From an uncultured Alphaproteobacteria bacterium (lineage in GTDB: Bacteria; Pseudomonadota; Alphaproteobacteria; RF32; CAG-239), in assembly GCA_944393695.1 (NCBI GenBank), contig CALYAY010000004.1:1-64000 (forward strand): DNA of 64,000 bases. The letters are read 5' to 3'. Position 1 is the first letter of the stretch. Each line of letters opens with the position of its first letter. Made by a program: the position numbers and the translations under genes. Positions 46,160-55,026 of this stretch are shown piece by piece. Under the pieces are notes generated by a model. The model saw only the letters and a list, made by a program, of their open reading frames with translations, was not told the origin of the DNA and did no database searches.

Positions 46160-46795
46160 TCAGGCATTCAGCATAAAATCAAGCAGATATAAAAAGCTGC
46201 CCTGCCAGGAATATGAAACAAGCGCTTTTTCTCTCAGCTCGTTAATCCGCTCAAATTCGGCTTTATTTTCATATTCATATTGACCAATCGTTTCATCATA
46301 AGTTTTAGCAAAATCATGCCCCATTTCGGCAGAACTCAAGACCCGCCGCGGATTTTTCAGCTCAAACCGGTGTTTCTTAACCTCATCCCAGCTTTTCGCC
46401 GTTAAAGTCAGCCAGTTTCCCATCGGCACCGGCTCGGCTCCCGGACATAAAACGTCAATCACCCTCTGCCCGACAATAATATGCACATGCTTCCAGTTCT
46501 TTTCCTCTGCTCGTTGCAAAATCTCCTGAAACCTGTGCTTAATGAGCTGAGGCTGACTCCATTCCTCCCAAAACTCTTCCAGCAAAAAACGCGGCTCATC
46601 CCGCATAACTTTCCGCCGGATTTTAGCCGTAAGCTGACACTTACCGGCAAACGACGAACAAATAATGTCCGGTTTCGGATAATGCCTCAACATATACTCT
46701 GTCTGCCAAATAACATCCGCCACACCAAAAGCGCTCAAAGGATAAAAACTACCCACATCATAAACGGCATGCCGCCCGATTGTTAATATAACCAT
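46160..46795 (-). CDS. Histidine-phosphatase-like protein, probably inactive
   Basis: The N-terminus I-L-T-I-G-R-H-A resembles the R-H-G motif of phosphoglycerate-mutase-like phosphatases, and I-I-C-S-S-F-A-G-K-C-Q-L-T-A-K-I resembles the S-S-P-L-x-R-x-x-Q-T-A segment, but the second catalytic Arg is not in place. A later V-H-I-I-V-G-Q-R-V-I lacks the second catalytic His (usually V-S-H-G). So the fold is suggested but activity is doubtful. Start 46795 places the motif at the usual position; 46822 is an alternative. Neither has a good ribosome binding site. Confidence 0.5.
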   Translation of the reverse strand: MVILTIGRHAVYDVGSFYPLSAFGVADVIWQTEYMLRHYPKPDIICSSFAGKCQLTAKIRRKVMRDEPRFLLEEFWEEWSQPQLIKHRFQEILQRAEEKNWKHVHIIVGQRVIDVLCPGAEPVPMGNWLTLTAKSWDEVKKHRFELKNPRRVLSSAEMGHDFAKTYDETIGQYEYENKAEFERINELREKALVSYSWQGSFLYLLDFMLNA

Positions 46796-46872
46796 AATGA
46801 TAAAATTTGATAAGTAAGACATAAAAATAAATAAACAAACTTCATTATGCGGACAAAAGCCTTATTGTCAAA

Positions 46873-47466
46873 TTATTTTTTGCTGAGAAACGCCGACCCC
46901 TTCAGACAATAACGCCATGGCTTGTCTTTATAATCCTCCGCATAATCAATTCCCACCCGGGCTCTCGTTTCAAAAGCGCAGTTTTCTTTTCTGGGCGAAA
47001 TCCACAATTCATTTCCCCTCAGATCCATGCCGTTGCAGCTTCGGTCAATTCCCAAAGCCTGGCAAATTTTTCCGGGCCCCGTCGTCAGATTACGCAACTC
47101 ATGACAATTCCGCCGCTTTTCCATCACCTCAATTCCGGCCGCCGGTTCCAGCCCGCGGATAAGAATGGCATTGGCCACACCCGTCTCATTCACCACCACA
47201 TTAAATTGATTATGCATTCCGTAAACAAAAAACACATAAGCCGTTCCGCCCGACCCGAACATCGGCGCATTACGGGCGGTTTTCCGATTCTGATAAGCGT
47301 GACAGGCCTTATCTTCCGCCCCGATATAAACTTCCAGCTCCGTAATTTTTCCTGCCGTAAACTCACCGCCGAGATTAGAACACAAATAAGCCCCGAGCAA
47401 AACTTCCCCGGCAATTTCAAACGGATCTCGCAAATAATCTTCCGGACGCAGTCTCTCTTCAAACAT
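46873..47466 (-). CDS. DNA-3-methyladenine glycosylase (AAG/MPG family)
   Basis: Excises alkylated purines. Family motifs: A-G-E-V-L-L-G-A-Y-L, I-T-E-L-E-V-Y-I-G-x-x-D-K-A-C-H-A (catalytic Glu), M-F-G-S-G-G-T-A-Y-V-F-F-V-Y-G-M-H and A-I-L-I-R-G-L-E-P. The C-terminal half has L-T-T-G-P-G-K-I-C-Q-A-L-G-I. ATG 47466 gives 197 aa, the family length; the frame extends to 47508 across a hairpin. Confidence 0.92.
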   Translation of the reverse strand: MFEERLRPEDYLRDPFEIAGEVLLGAYLCSNLGGEFTAGKITELEVYIGAEDKACHAYQNRKTARNAPMFGSGGTAYVFFVYGMHNQFNVVVNETGVANAILIRGLEPAAGIEVMEKRRNCHELRNLTTGPGKICQALGIDRSCNGMDLRGNELWISPRKENCAFETRARVGIDYAEDYKDKPWRYCLKGSAFLSKK

Positions 47467-47487
47467 CCCTTTCTCACCACCAAACAC

Positions 47488-47518
47488 AAGAAGCACCCTG
47501 ATATTCAAGGTGCTTCTT
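47488..47518. terminator. Inverted repeat between the cold-shock gene and the glycosylase gene
   Basis: Perfect 10-bp stem AAGAAGCACC / GGTGCTTCTT with an 11-base loop. The strong T-run is on the + strand side, although both flanking genes are on the - strand; on the - strand the stem is followed by GTGTTTGG, which is a weak terminator. It may act as an attenuator between the two genes. Confidence 0.5.
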
Positions 47519-47534
47519 TTTTTAGCCTTTCAAA

Positions 47535-47738
47535 CTACGCTTTCTGCAGATTTCCTGCCGAAGCCCTGCCTTTCTCATCAATCAGCTCATAAGCAATGCG
47601 GTCATTCTCATGCAATGTCTTCAAACCGGCTTTGGTTACGGCCGAAATATGCACAAACACATCGGCACCACCGTTATCCGGTTGAATAAATCCATAACCT
47701 TTTTTGTTGTTAAACCATTTAACTGTTCCTGTTGTCAT
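47535..47738 (-). CDS. Cold-shock protein (CspA family)
   Basis: 67-aa single OB-fold RNA chaperone. RNP1 is K-G-Y-G-F-I and RNP2 is V-F-V-H-I. Begins T-G-T-V-K-W-F-N-N-K-K-G. The 197-bp upstream gap (47739-47935) probably includes a long 5' leader as in other csp genes; no specific thermosensor fold was worked out. Confidence 0.95.
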   Translation of the reverse strand: MTTGTVKWFNNKKGYGFIQPDNGGADVFVHISAVTKAGLKTLHENDRIAYELIDEKGRASAGNLQKA

Positions 47739-47935
47739 ATTTTTAATCCTTTAAAAACAGGGTTTCGCGACATCTTGTTAAAGCAAAACCTTAACCGATG
47801 TAATAACTTTTCTCTAGGTGGGGTGTCTTAAAATTTTAGAAATACAAAACAATTAAGTCTTAAACCACAGAGCTTGGCTATTCACTTTTCATAATACTCC
47901 GCCGCTCCCAAATAGCAAGTAAATAAAAATTTTTA

Positions 47936-49774
47936 TCAGCGTTCAAAAAGCTTTTCGATATTTTTCAGCTTCAATTCCACATAAGTCGGCCGTCCGTGGT
48001 TGCATTGTCCCGAATGTTCGGTTCGCTCCATTTCCCGCAACAAATGGTTCATCTCTTCAATATTCAGCCGTCTTCCCGCCCTCACGGATCCGTGGCAGGC
48101 CATCGTCGCACAAATCAGGTGCAGCTTTTTGCTCAGAGAATATTCCTTGCCCCATTCCGCCATTTCTTCTGCCAGATTATGAACCAGCGCCTTCACGTCA
48201 ATATCCCCCAACAGGGCCGGAATCTCCCGCACGATTACTGCCGTTGAGCCGAATTCTTCCACAACCAGCCCCAGCTGTTTCAGATTTTCCGCAGCCTCCA
48301 GAATACGCAGCTTATCTCCCGCCGGCAAATCCACCACTTCCGGAATCAGCAGCATCTGCGTTGCCACATGCTGCTCGTTCATCAGGATTTTTTTCAGCTT
48401 CTCCATCACAATCCGCTCATGCGCCGCATGCTGGTCGACAATAACAATGCTGTCCTCATTCTGGGCAATGATATAAGTATCATGAAATTGCGCCTTGGCC
48501 AGCCCCAGATACCCGACATTTTCAACATCGTCATTCATTTCCTGAGGCAAATCCTCCGCGGGCACAACTTCGGTTTTAACCGAATAAACCCGCTCCAATT
48601 CCGGCAAAACCGCCTGCCGGTGCGGCCTCGGCATAATACTCTGAAAGAAAGGACGAACCGGATTTTGCACATGTTCCTGCAAAATTGCAACATCATCCAC
48701 ATTCCCGGCCGCTTCATTTCCGACGGCTGCCGCATTCAGCAAATCCGCAACATCAACCGTTTCCGCCGATCGAGACGACCCCAGGCTCAAAACATGTCTG
48801 ATAGCACTCACCAGCAGCCCGCGTACCAGCGAATTGTCATAAAAACGAACCTCTGCCTTTGTCGGATGCACATTCACATCCACATACGCCGGATTAATAT
48901 CAAAAAACAAGGCACACAAAGGATACCTGTTGGAAGCCAGAACATCCTGATAAGCTCCCCGAATAGCACCCAGCAAAAGTTTGTCTCGCACCGGACGATT
49001 GTTCACAAACAAATACTGCGACAAAGAATTAGCTTTATTCAATGTCGGCAACGAAACAAAACCGCTGATCCGTAAACCGTCCTTTTCGGCATTAACCGGC
49101 AGCGAATTTTCGCCAAACTCACGTCCCATCACTTCCGACAGCCGCTTAAGCCGGGCATCAAATAATTCCCCCTGACAGGCATTAAGCGCGATTTTTTTCT
49201 TATTATCCACCGTCAGATAAAAAGAAATATGCGGATTAGCCATTGCAATACGGTTCAGCATATCCGCGCATTGGTTAGCTTCTGATAAATTAGACTTCAA
49301 AAACTTCAGCCGCGCCGGTGTGGCATAAAACAAATCCCGGACTTCGATTCTTGTCCCGCAGGGATAAGCTGTCGGCTCAACCTCGCTTTTAACCCCGCCG
49401 TCCACCTCTATTTTCCAGGCATTTTCCGCACCTTTTTCCCGTGAAATGACACACATTCTCGCCACTGAGGCAATAGAAGGCAGCGCTTCCCCGCGAAATC
49501 CCAAAAAATTGATATTAAACAAATCATCATCCGGCAGTTTGGAAGTCGCATGCCTCTCCACGGCCAGCGACAATTCTTCCCGGCTCATGCCTTTTCCGTT
49601 ATCTGCCACCGCAATCAGACTTTTTCCGCCGTCAACCAGCGTCACTTCCACCGACGTCGCTCCCGCATCAATGGAATTTTCCACCAGTTCCTTAACCACG
49701 GAGGCCGCCCGTTCAATAACCTCGCCGGCGGCAATCTGATTAACCAATGTCGATGGCAGAATACGGATGGACAT
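47936..49774 (-). CDS. mutL: DNA mismatch repair protein MutL (endonuclease type)
   Basis: GHKL ATPase domain with E-L-V-E-N-S-I-D-A-G, D-N-G-K-G-M and G-F-R-G-E-A-L-P-S-I. The C-terminal domain holds D-Q-H-A-A-H-E-R-I-V-M-E, the metal-binding nuclease motif of MutL proteins from bacteria without MutH, plus A-C-H-G-S-V-R-A-G and C-N-H-G-R-P. 612 aa. Four bases separate it from pgi on the same strand. Confidence 0.96.
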   Translation of the reverse strand: MSIRILPSTLVNQIAAGEVIERAASVVKELVENSIDAGATSVEVTLVDGGKSLIAVADNGKGMSREELSLAVERHATSKLPDDDLFNINFLGFRGEALPSIASVARMCVISREKGAENAWKIEVDGGVKSEVEPTAYPCGTRIEVRDLFYATPARLKFLKSNLSEANQCADMLNRIAMANPHISFYLTVDNKKKIALNACQGELFDARLKRLSEVMGREFGENSLPVNAEKDGLRISGFVSLPTLNKANSLSQYLFVNNRPVRDKLLLGAIRGAYQDVLASNRYPLCALFFDINPAYVDVNVHPTKAEVRFYDNSLVRGLLVSAIRHVLSLGSSRSAETVDVADLLNAAAVGNEAAGNVDDVAILQEHVQNPVRPFFQSIMPRPHRQAVLPELERVYSVKTEVVPAEDLPQEMNDDVENVGYLGLAKAQFHDTYIIAQNEDSIVIVDQHAAHERIVMEKLKKILMNEQHVATQMLLIPEVVDLPAGDKLRILEAAENLKQLGLVVEEFGSTAVIVREIPALLGDIDVKALVHNLAEEMAEWGKEYSLSKKLHLICATMACHGSVRAGRRLNIEEMNHLLREMERTEHSGQCNHGRPTYVELKLKNIEKLFER

Positions 49775-49778
49775 CAGC

Positions 49779-51428
49779 TCACCTTCTGAAATTCTGCACC
49801 GCTTTAATCAGGGCGTTGGTCGAAGAATCATGATGCAGTTCATACACATTATTCTGCAACTCGGGCAAAATATTCAGTGCCAGTTTCTTACCCAGCTCAA
49901 CCCCCATCTGGTCAAAAGAATCAATATTCCATATAATTCCCTGAACAAAAACCTTGTGCTCATACATCGCAATCAATGCCCCCAGCGTATAGGGATCAAC
50001 CTTTTTCAGCAAAATGGTATTGGACGGCCGGTTGCCGCTGAAACTCTTGAACTTTTTCAAAAACTCAATTTCTTCTTTGCTTTTTCCGGCCTTTTTCAAT
50101 TCTTCGGCCGCTTCTTTAACCGTCTTTCCCTTCATCAGCGCTTCCCCCTGAGCCAAAACATTGGCCAGCAGAATTTCGTGATGATCGCCAATTTCATTAT
50201 GCGAAATTGCCGGCACAATAAAATCGCAGGGCACAATTTCCGTTCCCTGATGAATCAGCTGGAAAAAGGAATGCTGCACATTAGTCCCCGCTCCGCCGAA
50301 CAAAACCGGACCGGTATCATATTTCACTATTTCGCCGTTAATATCCACAAACTTTCCGTTTGATTCCATATCCAGCTGCTGCAGATAAGACGGCAGATAT
50401 TGCAAATACTGATCATAAGGAATAACCGCATAACGATGAATTCCCATAAAATTATTATACCAGATACCCAACATCGCCAAAATCACCGGAATATTATGTT
50501 CCAACGGTGCTGTCCGAAAATGCTCGTCCATGGCATAAGCCCCGTCCAGCATCTTGTCAAAATTATCCATACCCACCGCAATGGCCACTGACAACCCGAT
50601 AGCCGACCACACCGAATAACGCCCGCCGACAAAATCCCAGAATTCAAACATATTTTCGGGATTAATACCAAATTTCTTAACTTCTTCCTCATTTGTCGAC
50701 AAAGCCACAAAATGCTTGGCCACCGCCGGCTCACCCAAAGCATCCACCAGCCACTTGCGACAAGTCCGGGCATTTGTCAGCGTCTCAATTGTGGTAAAAG
50801 TCTTGGATGCCACGATAAACAGCGTCGTCTCGGGATCAAGCTTGTTCAAAACCTCGGCGCAGGCTGTTCCGTCAACATTGGAGATAAAATAACAGTTAAT
50901 CCCCTTCATCCAATATTTCTTCAGTGCTTCCGTCACCATAAACGGCCCCAGGTCAGACCCGCCGATACCGATATTAACGATATTAACCAGTTTCTTGCCC
51001 GTATGCCCCTTAAACCGGCCAAAACGAACATCCTCCGAAAAACGACGCATTTTGGCATACACCGCCTCTATCTCGGGCATAATATCCCTGCCGTTCACCA
51101 ACACCGGCTTTCCGCTGCGGTTGCGCAAAGCCGTGTGCAACACCGCCCGGTTCTCGGTAATATTGATCTTGTCACCACGGAACATAGACTTTATTTTATC
51201 TTCCAGCCGGCGCTCTCTGGCCAGATTCATCAAATACTCCATTGTCTTGGCATTAATCCTGTTTTTGGAATAATCCACAATCATCGTATCCCCGAATTTT
51301 TCCGTAAACCGAGCCGCCCGTTCGGAATCTCTGGCAAACAAATCGCGCATTTCCACTTTGCGAAAAGACTTATAATGGCTCTTCAGCTTATGCCATGCTT
51401 TTGACTTGTTTACCAATCTGCTGAACAT
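49779..51428 (-). CDS. pgi: Glucose-6-phosphate isomerase
   Basis: Interconverts glucose-6-P and fructose-6-P. Signatures: N-I-G-I-G-G-S-D-L-G-P, V-A-S-K-T-F-T-T-I-E-T, G-G-R-Y-S-V-W-S-A-I-G-L and the C-terminal F-D-Q-M-G-V-E-L-G-K. 549 aa is the standard length of the E. coli-type enzyme. Confidence 0.97.
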   Translation of the reverse strand: MFSRLVNKSKAWHKLKSHYKSFRKVEMRDLFARDSERAARFTEKFGDTMIVDYSKNRINAKTMEYLMNLARERRLEDKIKSMFRGDKINITENRAVLHTALRNRSGKPVLVNGRDIMPEIEAVYAKMRRFSEDVRFGRFKGHTGKKLVNIVNIGIGGSDLGPFMVTEALKKYWMKGINCYFISNVDGTACAEVLNKLDPETTLFIVASKTFTTIETLTNARTCRKWLVDALGEPAVAKHFVALSTNEEEVKKFGINPENMFEFWDFVGGRYSVWSAIGLSVAIAVGMDNFDKMLDGAYAMDEHFRTAPLEHNIPVILAMLGIWYNNFMGIHRYAVIPYDQYLQYLPSYLQQLDMESNGKFVDINGEIVKYDTGPVLFGGAGTNVQHSFFQLIHQGTEIVPCDFIVPAISHNEIGDHHEILLANVLAQGEALMKGKTVKEAAEELKKAGKSKEEIEFLKKFKSFSGNRPSNTILLKKVDPYTLGALIAMYEHKVFVQGIIWNIDSFDQMGVELGKKLALNILPELQNNVYELHHDSSTNALIKAVQNFRR

Positions 51429-51468
51429 ATTTCCTCCTTGTTACATTTCACTTTCTAAAACCGTTAAC

Positions 51469-52869
51469 TTATTTTCCCAGACTGACCCACACCGGTTGTC
51501 CGGCTCCGAAATATTTCTTTGCCGCCTCATTAACCTGTTCGGTCGTTACTGCCTCCACATAACTGTTGCGTTTTTGCAGAAAATCAATACCGAGTTTTTC
51601 CCGCTGCATAGCGGCCAAAATGGCAGAAATATTCGCAATTGAAGCAAAACGAAGGTTATAAGATGCCGTCAGGTATTTCTTCGCCGCTTCAACTTCCTCG
51701 TCACTGACACCTTCCTCGGCCATCCTCTGCCACTCTCTGCCCACAATTTCTTTCACCCGCGCAAACTTGTCAGGCGTTGCGGAGAAACCGCCGCGGATAA
51801 GTGCCGCATCGTCTTTCAGGCTCAGATAAGAATATATGCCGTAAGTCAAAGCCTCATCCTCCCGGGCCGCCAGAGATAAACGCGATGTCAGTCCCTGCCC
51901 GCCGAAAATCTGATTGGCAATATACAGCGGATAAAAATCCGGATTATTCCGGGCCGTCCCCTCCGCGGCAAAAATGGCAATATCCTGAGCCAAGTCACGG
52001 GGAATAACTTTCTCCCGTCCGTCAAAATGAGCTTTCGCATCCTCATTTGCCGTTTTTTTGCCTTTTTCGGGCAGAGCCCCGAAAACTCTATCCAGCATTT
52101 TCAAAGCCTCCTGCTTTGAAATATCACCGGCAATTCCCACAATCAGACGGTCTTTGGTCAAACTTTCCCGCACCCTGCGTTGCAAAACATCCCGATTAAT
52201 CCTGACAATATCTTCAGCCCGTCCCAAACTGTTTCGTCCGTAAGGATGCGCCCCGAATATCTCTTGACGCCACAACTGTTCCAAAACACTGTCGGGATAT
52301 TCTTTCTGTCTTTCCAACACGGCCAGCATCTGTTGTTTAACCAATTCGGTTTTCTTCGAATCAAACCTCGGTTCCGTCAACACCGTTCTTAAAAGTTCAA
52401 AAGCCTCTTTCTGATTTTCTTTAAGGGTCAGCAGACTCCCTGACACATCGTCATCATCCGCGGCAAAAGAAATACTTATTGCCTTATCTTCAAGAATTTC
52501 CTTAAATTCCCGACTGTCCAAATCCCCGGCACCTTCCGTCATCAGCGCCGCTGTCACATGAGCCAGCCCCTCTTTACCTCTTTGGTCGAAAGAAGCCCCT
52601 GCTTTCTGAAAAAGGAAATAAACGCTGATAATCGGATTGGTTCTTTCTTCCATATAATAAGCTTTTATCCCTTTCCGTGAAACCAACTCCTCAACATTTG
52701 TCTCAAACCCCGCTCTCTTCAGACGGGAATTTTCCACCAGATAATCTGCGTCAAATCCCGAATTGAACAATCCTCTGTACCATGTCCCGAAAGTAACCGC
52801 GGCAGCAATCAGCAGCAAGATAATAATCCGCCCGGCATTGCTTTTCTTATAATACGAACGTCTGCGCAT
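51469..52869 (-). CDS. M16-family peptidase-like protein without the zinc motif
   Basis: One N-terminal membrane helix (residues ~13-30), then two M16 domains. At the position of H-x2-E-H the sequence reads A-H-V-T-A-A-L-M, so the zinc ligands are missing and it should be inactive alone. 466 aa. It follows an active M16 peptidase by two bases; in such active/inactive pairs the two proteins form one enzyme. Confidence 0.87.
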   Translation of the reverse strand: MRRRSYYKKSNAGRIIILLLIAAAVTFGTWYRGLFNSGFDADYLVENSRLKRAGFETNVEELVSRKGIKAYYMEERTNPIISVYFLFQKAGASFDQRGKEGLAHVTAALMTEGAGDLDSREFKEILEDKAISISFAADDDDVSGSLLTLKENQKEAFELLRTVLTEPRFDSKKTELVKQQMLAVLERQKEYPDSVLEQLWRQEIFGAHPYGRNSLGRAEDIVRINRDVLQRRVRESLTKDRLIVGIAGDISKQEALKMLDRVFGALPEKGKKTANEDAKAHFDGREKVIPRDLAQDIAIFAAEGTARNNPDFYPLYIANQIFGGQGLTSRLSLAAREDEALTYGIYSYLSLKDDAALIRGGFSATPDKFARVKEIVGREWQRMAEEGVSDEEVEAAKKYLTASYNLRFASIANISAILAAMQREKLGIDFLQKRNSYVEAVTTEQVNEAAKKYFGAGQPVWVSLGK

Positions 52870-52871
52870 TA

Positions 52872-54185
52872 TTAATCCTTATCCTCCGGCAGCAAAAATC
52901 CCTGAACATATCCGCCATTCAAAAGCTGGGCCGCCGCTTTCCTCACATCCGTCAGCGAAACCGCCTCAATGGCTTTGTCATAATTTTTTACATCTTCCAG
53001 ACTCATGCCTCCGCTCAGCAGACTTCCGGCAATCTCCGCCGCATCGGCAGGATTGTCCTTCAGATAAATAATTCCGGCCAACATCTGTTTTTTCGCCTTT
53101 TGCAAAGCTTCTGCATCAAAAGCCGCTATTGCCTCCCGCAAAGCCTCATCCAGATCCTTTTCAAAAACCTCCGGATGATCAGTCAGGGCCGAAAGGACAA
53201 ACACTGCATAACTCCTTGACGCCAAATCATACCCGGCCGCAACCGAAACCGCACTTTTTTCGTCTTCAACCAACCGGCGGTACAATTGCGAAGTATCTCC
53301 GTCTCCCAGATATTTTGCCAACACCGTCAAAGCCAGAGCCTGATTCTTATCCTGGGCATAAGACGGCACCACATAATACCGAACCATCCGGGACACATTA
53401 ATCTGCGGCATTTTCATTAAAGTTTTACTTGAACGGAAGCCTTTAAATTCAGGAAATTCAATTCTTTTTCCTGTTTCTTTCCTTTCCGCACCGCCAAAAT
53501 ACTTTTCGGCCAGATCCTTGGCCTCCGCCGTAGTAATATCCCCGGAAAGAATCAAAATCGCATTGTTCGGAGCATAATAACGTCCGTAAAAATCCTCTGC
53601 ATCCTTTTGACTTAACTGCAAAATCTCCTCCGGCGTTCCCGTAATCGGACGGGCATAAGGATGTTCTTGCCACAAGTTGCGCTGCATAACCTCACTGAAA
53701 TAAGCCGTCGGATTGTTTTCCACCACCTGCATTCTCTCCTGAAACACAATATCGCGTTCTTTTTCAAAAGTTTCCGGTGTAATCTTCAAACCCGACATCC
53801 GATCAGCTTCCAGAAACATGGCCAACTCCAGCCGGCTGACATCCATAAACTCATGATAAACCGTCACATCGCGGGAAGTAAAAGCATTCATGGAACCGCC
53901 GTTTTCCGTAATCAGGCGGTTAAACTCCCCGTCCTTAACCTCTTCGGTACCGCGAAACATCAAATGTTCCAGCAAATGAGCCACACCGCCCTTTCCCGGC
54001 GCCTCATCAACACTTCCGACATTATACCAGACCATCTGCTGCACAATCGGCGCCTTATGATTGGGAATCACAACCACCCGCAAACCGTTATCCAGAAAAA
54101 ACTCTTCCGCCTCAAACAACCTGGCTTCGGCAGCTCCCGTCCCGGCCAGCCACAAGAAAGCCAGCAGCCGTAAAAACTTGCCCAT
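52872..54185 (-). CDS. M16-family zinc peptidase (active partner)
   Basis: Signal peptide at residues 1-21. Inverted zinc motif H-L-L-E-H at residues 70-74, followed by N-G-G-S-M-N-A-F-T-S-R-D-V-T and a downstream Glu ligand. 437 aa; two M16 domains. Predicted periplasmic metallopeptidase acting with the next gene product. Confidence 0.9.
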   Translation of the reverse strand: MGKFLRLLAFLWLAGTGAAEARLFEAEEFFLDNGLRVVVIPNHKAPIVQQMVWYNVGSVDEAPGKGGVAHLLEHLMFRGTEEVKDGEFNRLITENGGSMNAFTSRDVTVYHEFMDVSRLELAMFLEADRMSGLKITPETFEKERDIVFQERMQVVENNPTAYFSEVMQRNLWQEHPYARPITGTPEEILQLSQKDAEDFYGRYYAPNNAILILSGDITTAEAKDLAEKYFGGAERKETGKRIEFPEFKGFRSSKTLMKMPQINVSRMVRYYVVPSYAQDKNQALALTVLAKYLGDGDTSQLYRRLVEDEKSAVSVAAGYDLASRSYAVFVLSALTDHPEVFEKDLDEALREAIAAFDAEALQKAKKQMLAGIIYLKDNPADAAEIAGSLLSGGMSLEDVKNYDKAIEAVSLTDVRKAAAQLLNGGYVQGFLLPEDKD

Positions 54186-54195
54186 TATCAGTTCC

Positions 54196-54468
54196 TTATC
54201 TTGCCTTCACCGCTGTTTCCGCATTTTTCAAAAAACGGCGTTCGCCCTCGCTCAGATTCTTAACCCATTGCTTATTTTCCGCCTCCTGAGCCTTAGCCTG
54301 GCGGCTCACCGCCTTAACCCCGTATTCGGGAGGCAGCGACAAAGGCGCCCGCGACATAACCATAAATTCGTCGGGCGATTCCTTGGCCAGTCCCATCTTG
54401 GTTTTAGACAGTGAACAACCGCAGAGAACCCCGGCCGCAACTCCGACCAAAACTAAAGCTTTAAGCAT
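54196..54468 (-). CDS. DUF3035 lipoprotein (BamF-like)
   Basis: 90 aa from ATG 54468, which follows AAGGAAGG and overlaps the end of lspA by eight bases. Lipobox L-C-G-C, then A-K-E-S-P-D-E-F-M-V-M-S-R-A-P-L-S-L-P-P, the signature of the alphaproteobacterial DUF3035 family. The family is linked to the outer-membrane assembly complex in some alphaproteobacteria. Conserved order lspA-DUF3035-M16-M16. Confidence 0.87.
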   Translation of the reverse strand: MLKALVLVGVAAGVLCGCSLSKTKMGLAKESPDEFMVMSRAPLSLPPEYGVKAVSRQAKAQEAENKQWVKNLSEGERRFLKNAETAVKAR

Positions 54469-54940
54469 CTTTACCTTCCTTTTTTTCATATTTGTGAAAC
54501 AAACTTTCCGCAATAATCATGACCGCCCCGATGCAAATAAAACTGTCCGCAATATTAAACGCCGGCCAATGACCGCTGCCGATATGAAAATCCAAAAAAT
54601 CAAACACCGCCCCGAAACACATCCGGTCAATAACATTTCCCAAAGCGCCGCCGACAACAAACCCCAGCGCCACCTGCAGAAAAACATTCTTTTCCCGGCT
54701 CATCCAATACAGCAGATAAGCCACAATCATTATCGACAACGCCGACAGAAGCACTATTCCCAAAATACCGTGATTGTCAAACATCGAAAAACTCACCCCT
54801 GTATTCCATGCCGTAACCACGTTAAAAAAATCGTTAACCACGACAATACTCTGCCCGTCAAGCAAAACATCCCTAACCAGAAACTTGCTCAGCTGATCGG
54901 CAACAAAAATAACAACGGCAGCAATAAGTCCTTTTCGCAC
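54461..54940 (-). CDS. lspA: Lipoprotein signal peptidase (signal peptidase II)
   Basis: Aspartic protease that removes prolipoprotein signal peptides. Four membrane helices; catalytic Asp pair in G-N-V-I-D-R (residue ~105) and N-I-A-D-S-F (residue ~132), with conserved D-Q and W-N-T-G-V-S-F upstream. 159 aa. Opens the operon with the DUF3035 lipoprotein it would process. Confidence 0.95.
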   Translation of the reverse strand: MRKGLIAAVVIFVADQLSKFLVRDVLLDGQSIVVVNDFFNVVTAWNTGVSFSMFDNHGILGIVLLSALSIMIVAYLLYWMSREKNVFLQVALGFVVGGALGNVIDRMCFGAVFDFLDFHIGSGHWPAFNIADSFICIGAVMIIAESLFHKYEKKEGKDA

Positions 54941-55026
54941 AGGCTTCCTCCCAAAAAATTATGAGGCAATTATAACGCTTTTTTGAACGATATAAAGCGA
55001 GAAATAATAAATATGCAGATGATTTT

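Noticed and set aside
51469-54185. Loss of the zinc motif in one M16 protein as a new observation
   Set aside because: Active/inactive M16 pairs are a known arrangement, including downstream of lspA in alphaproteobacteria.
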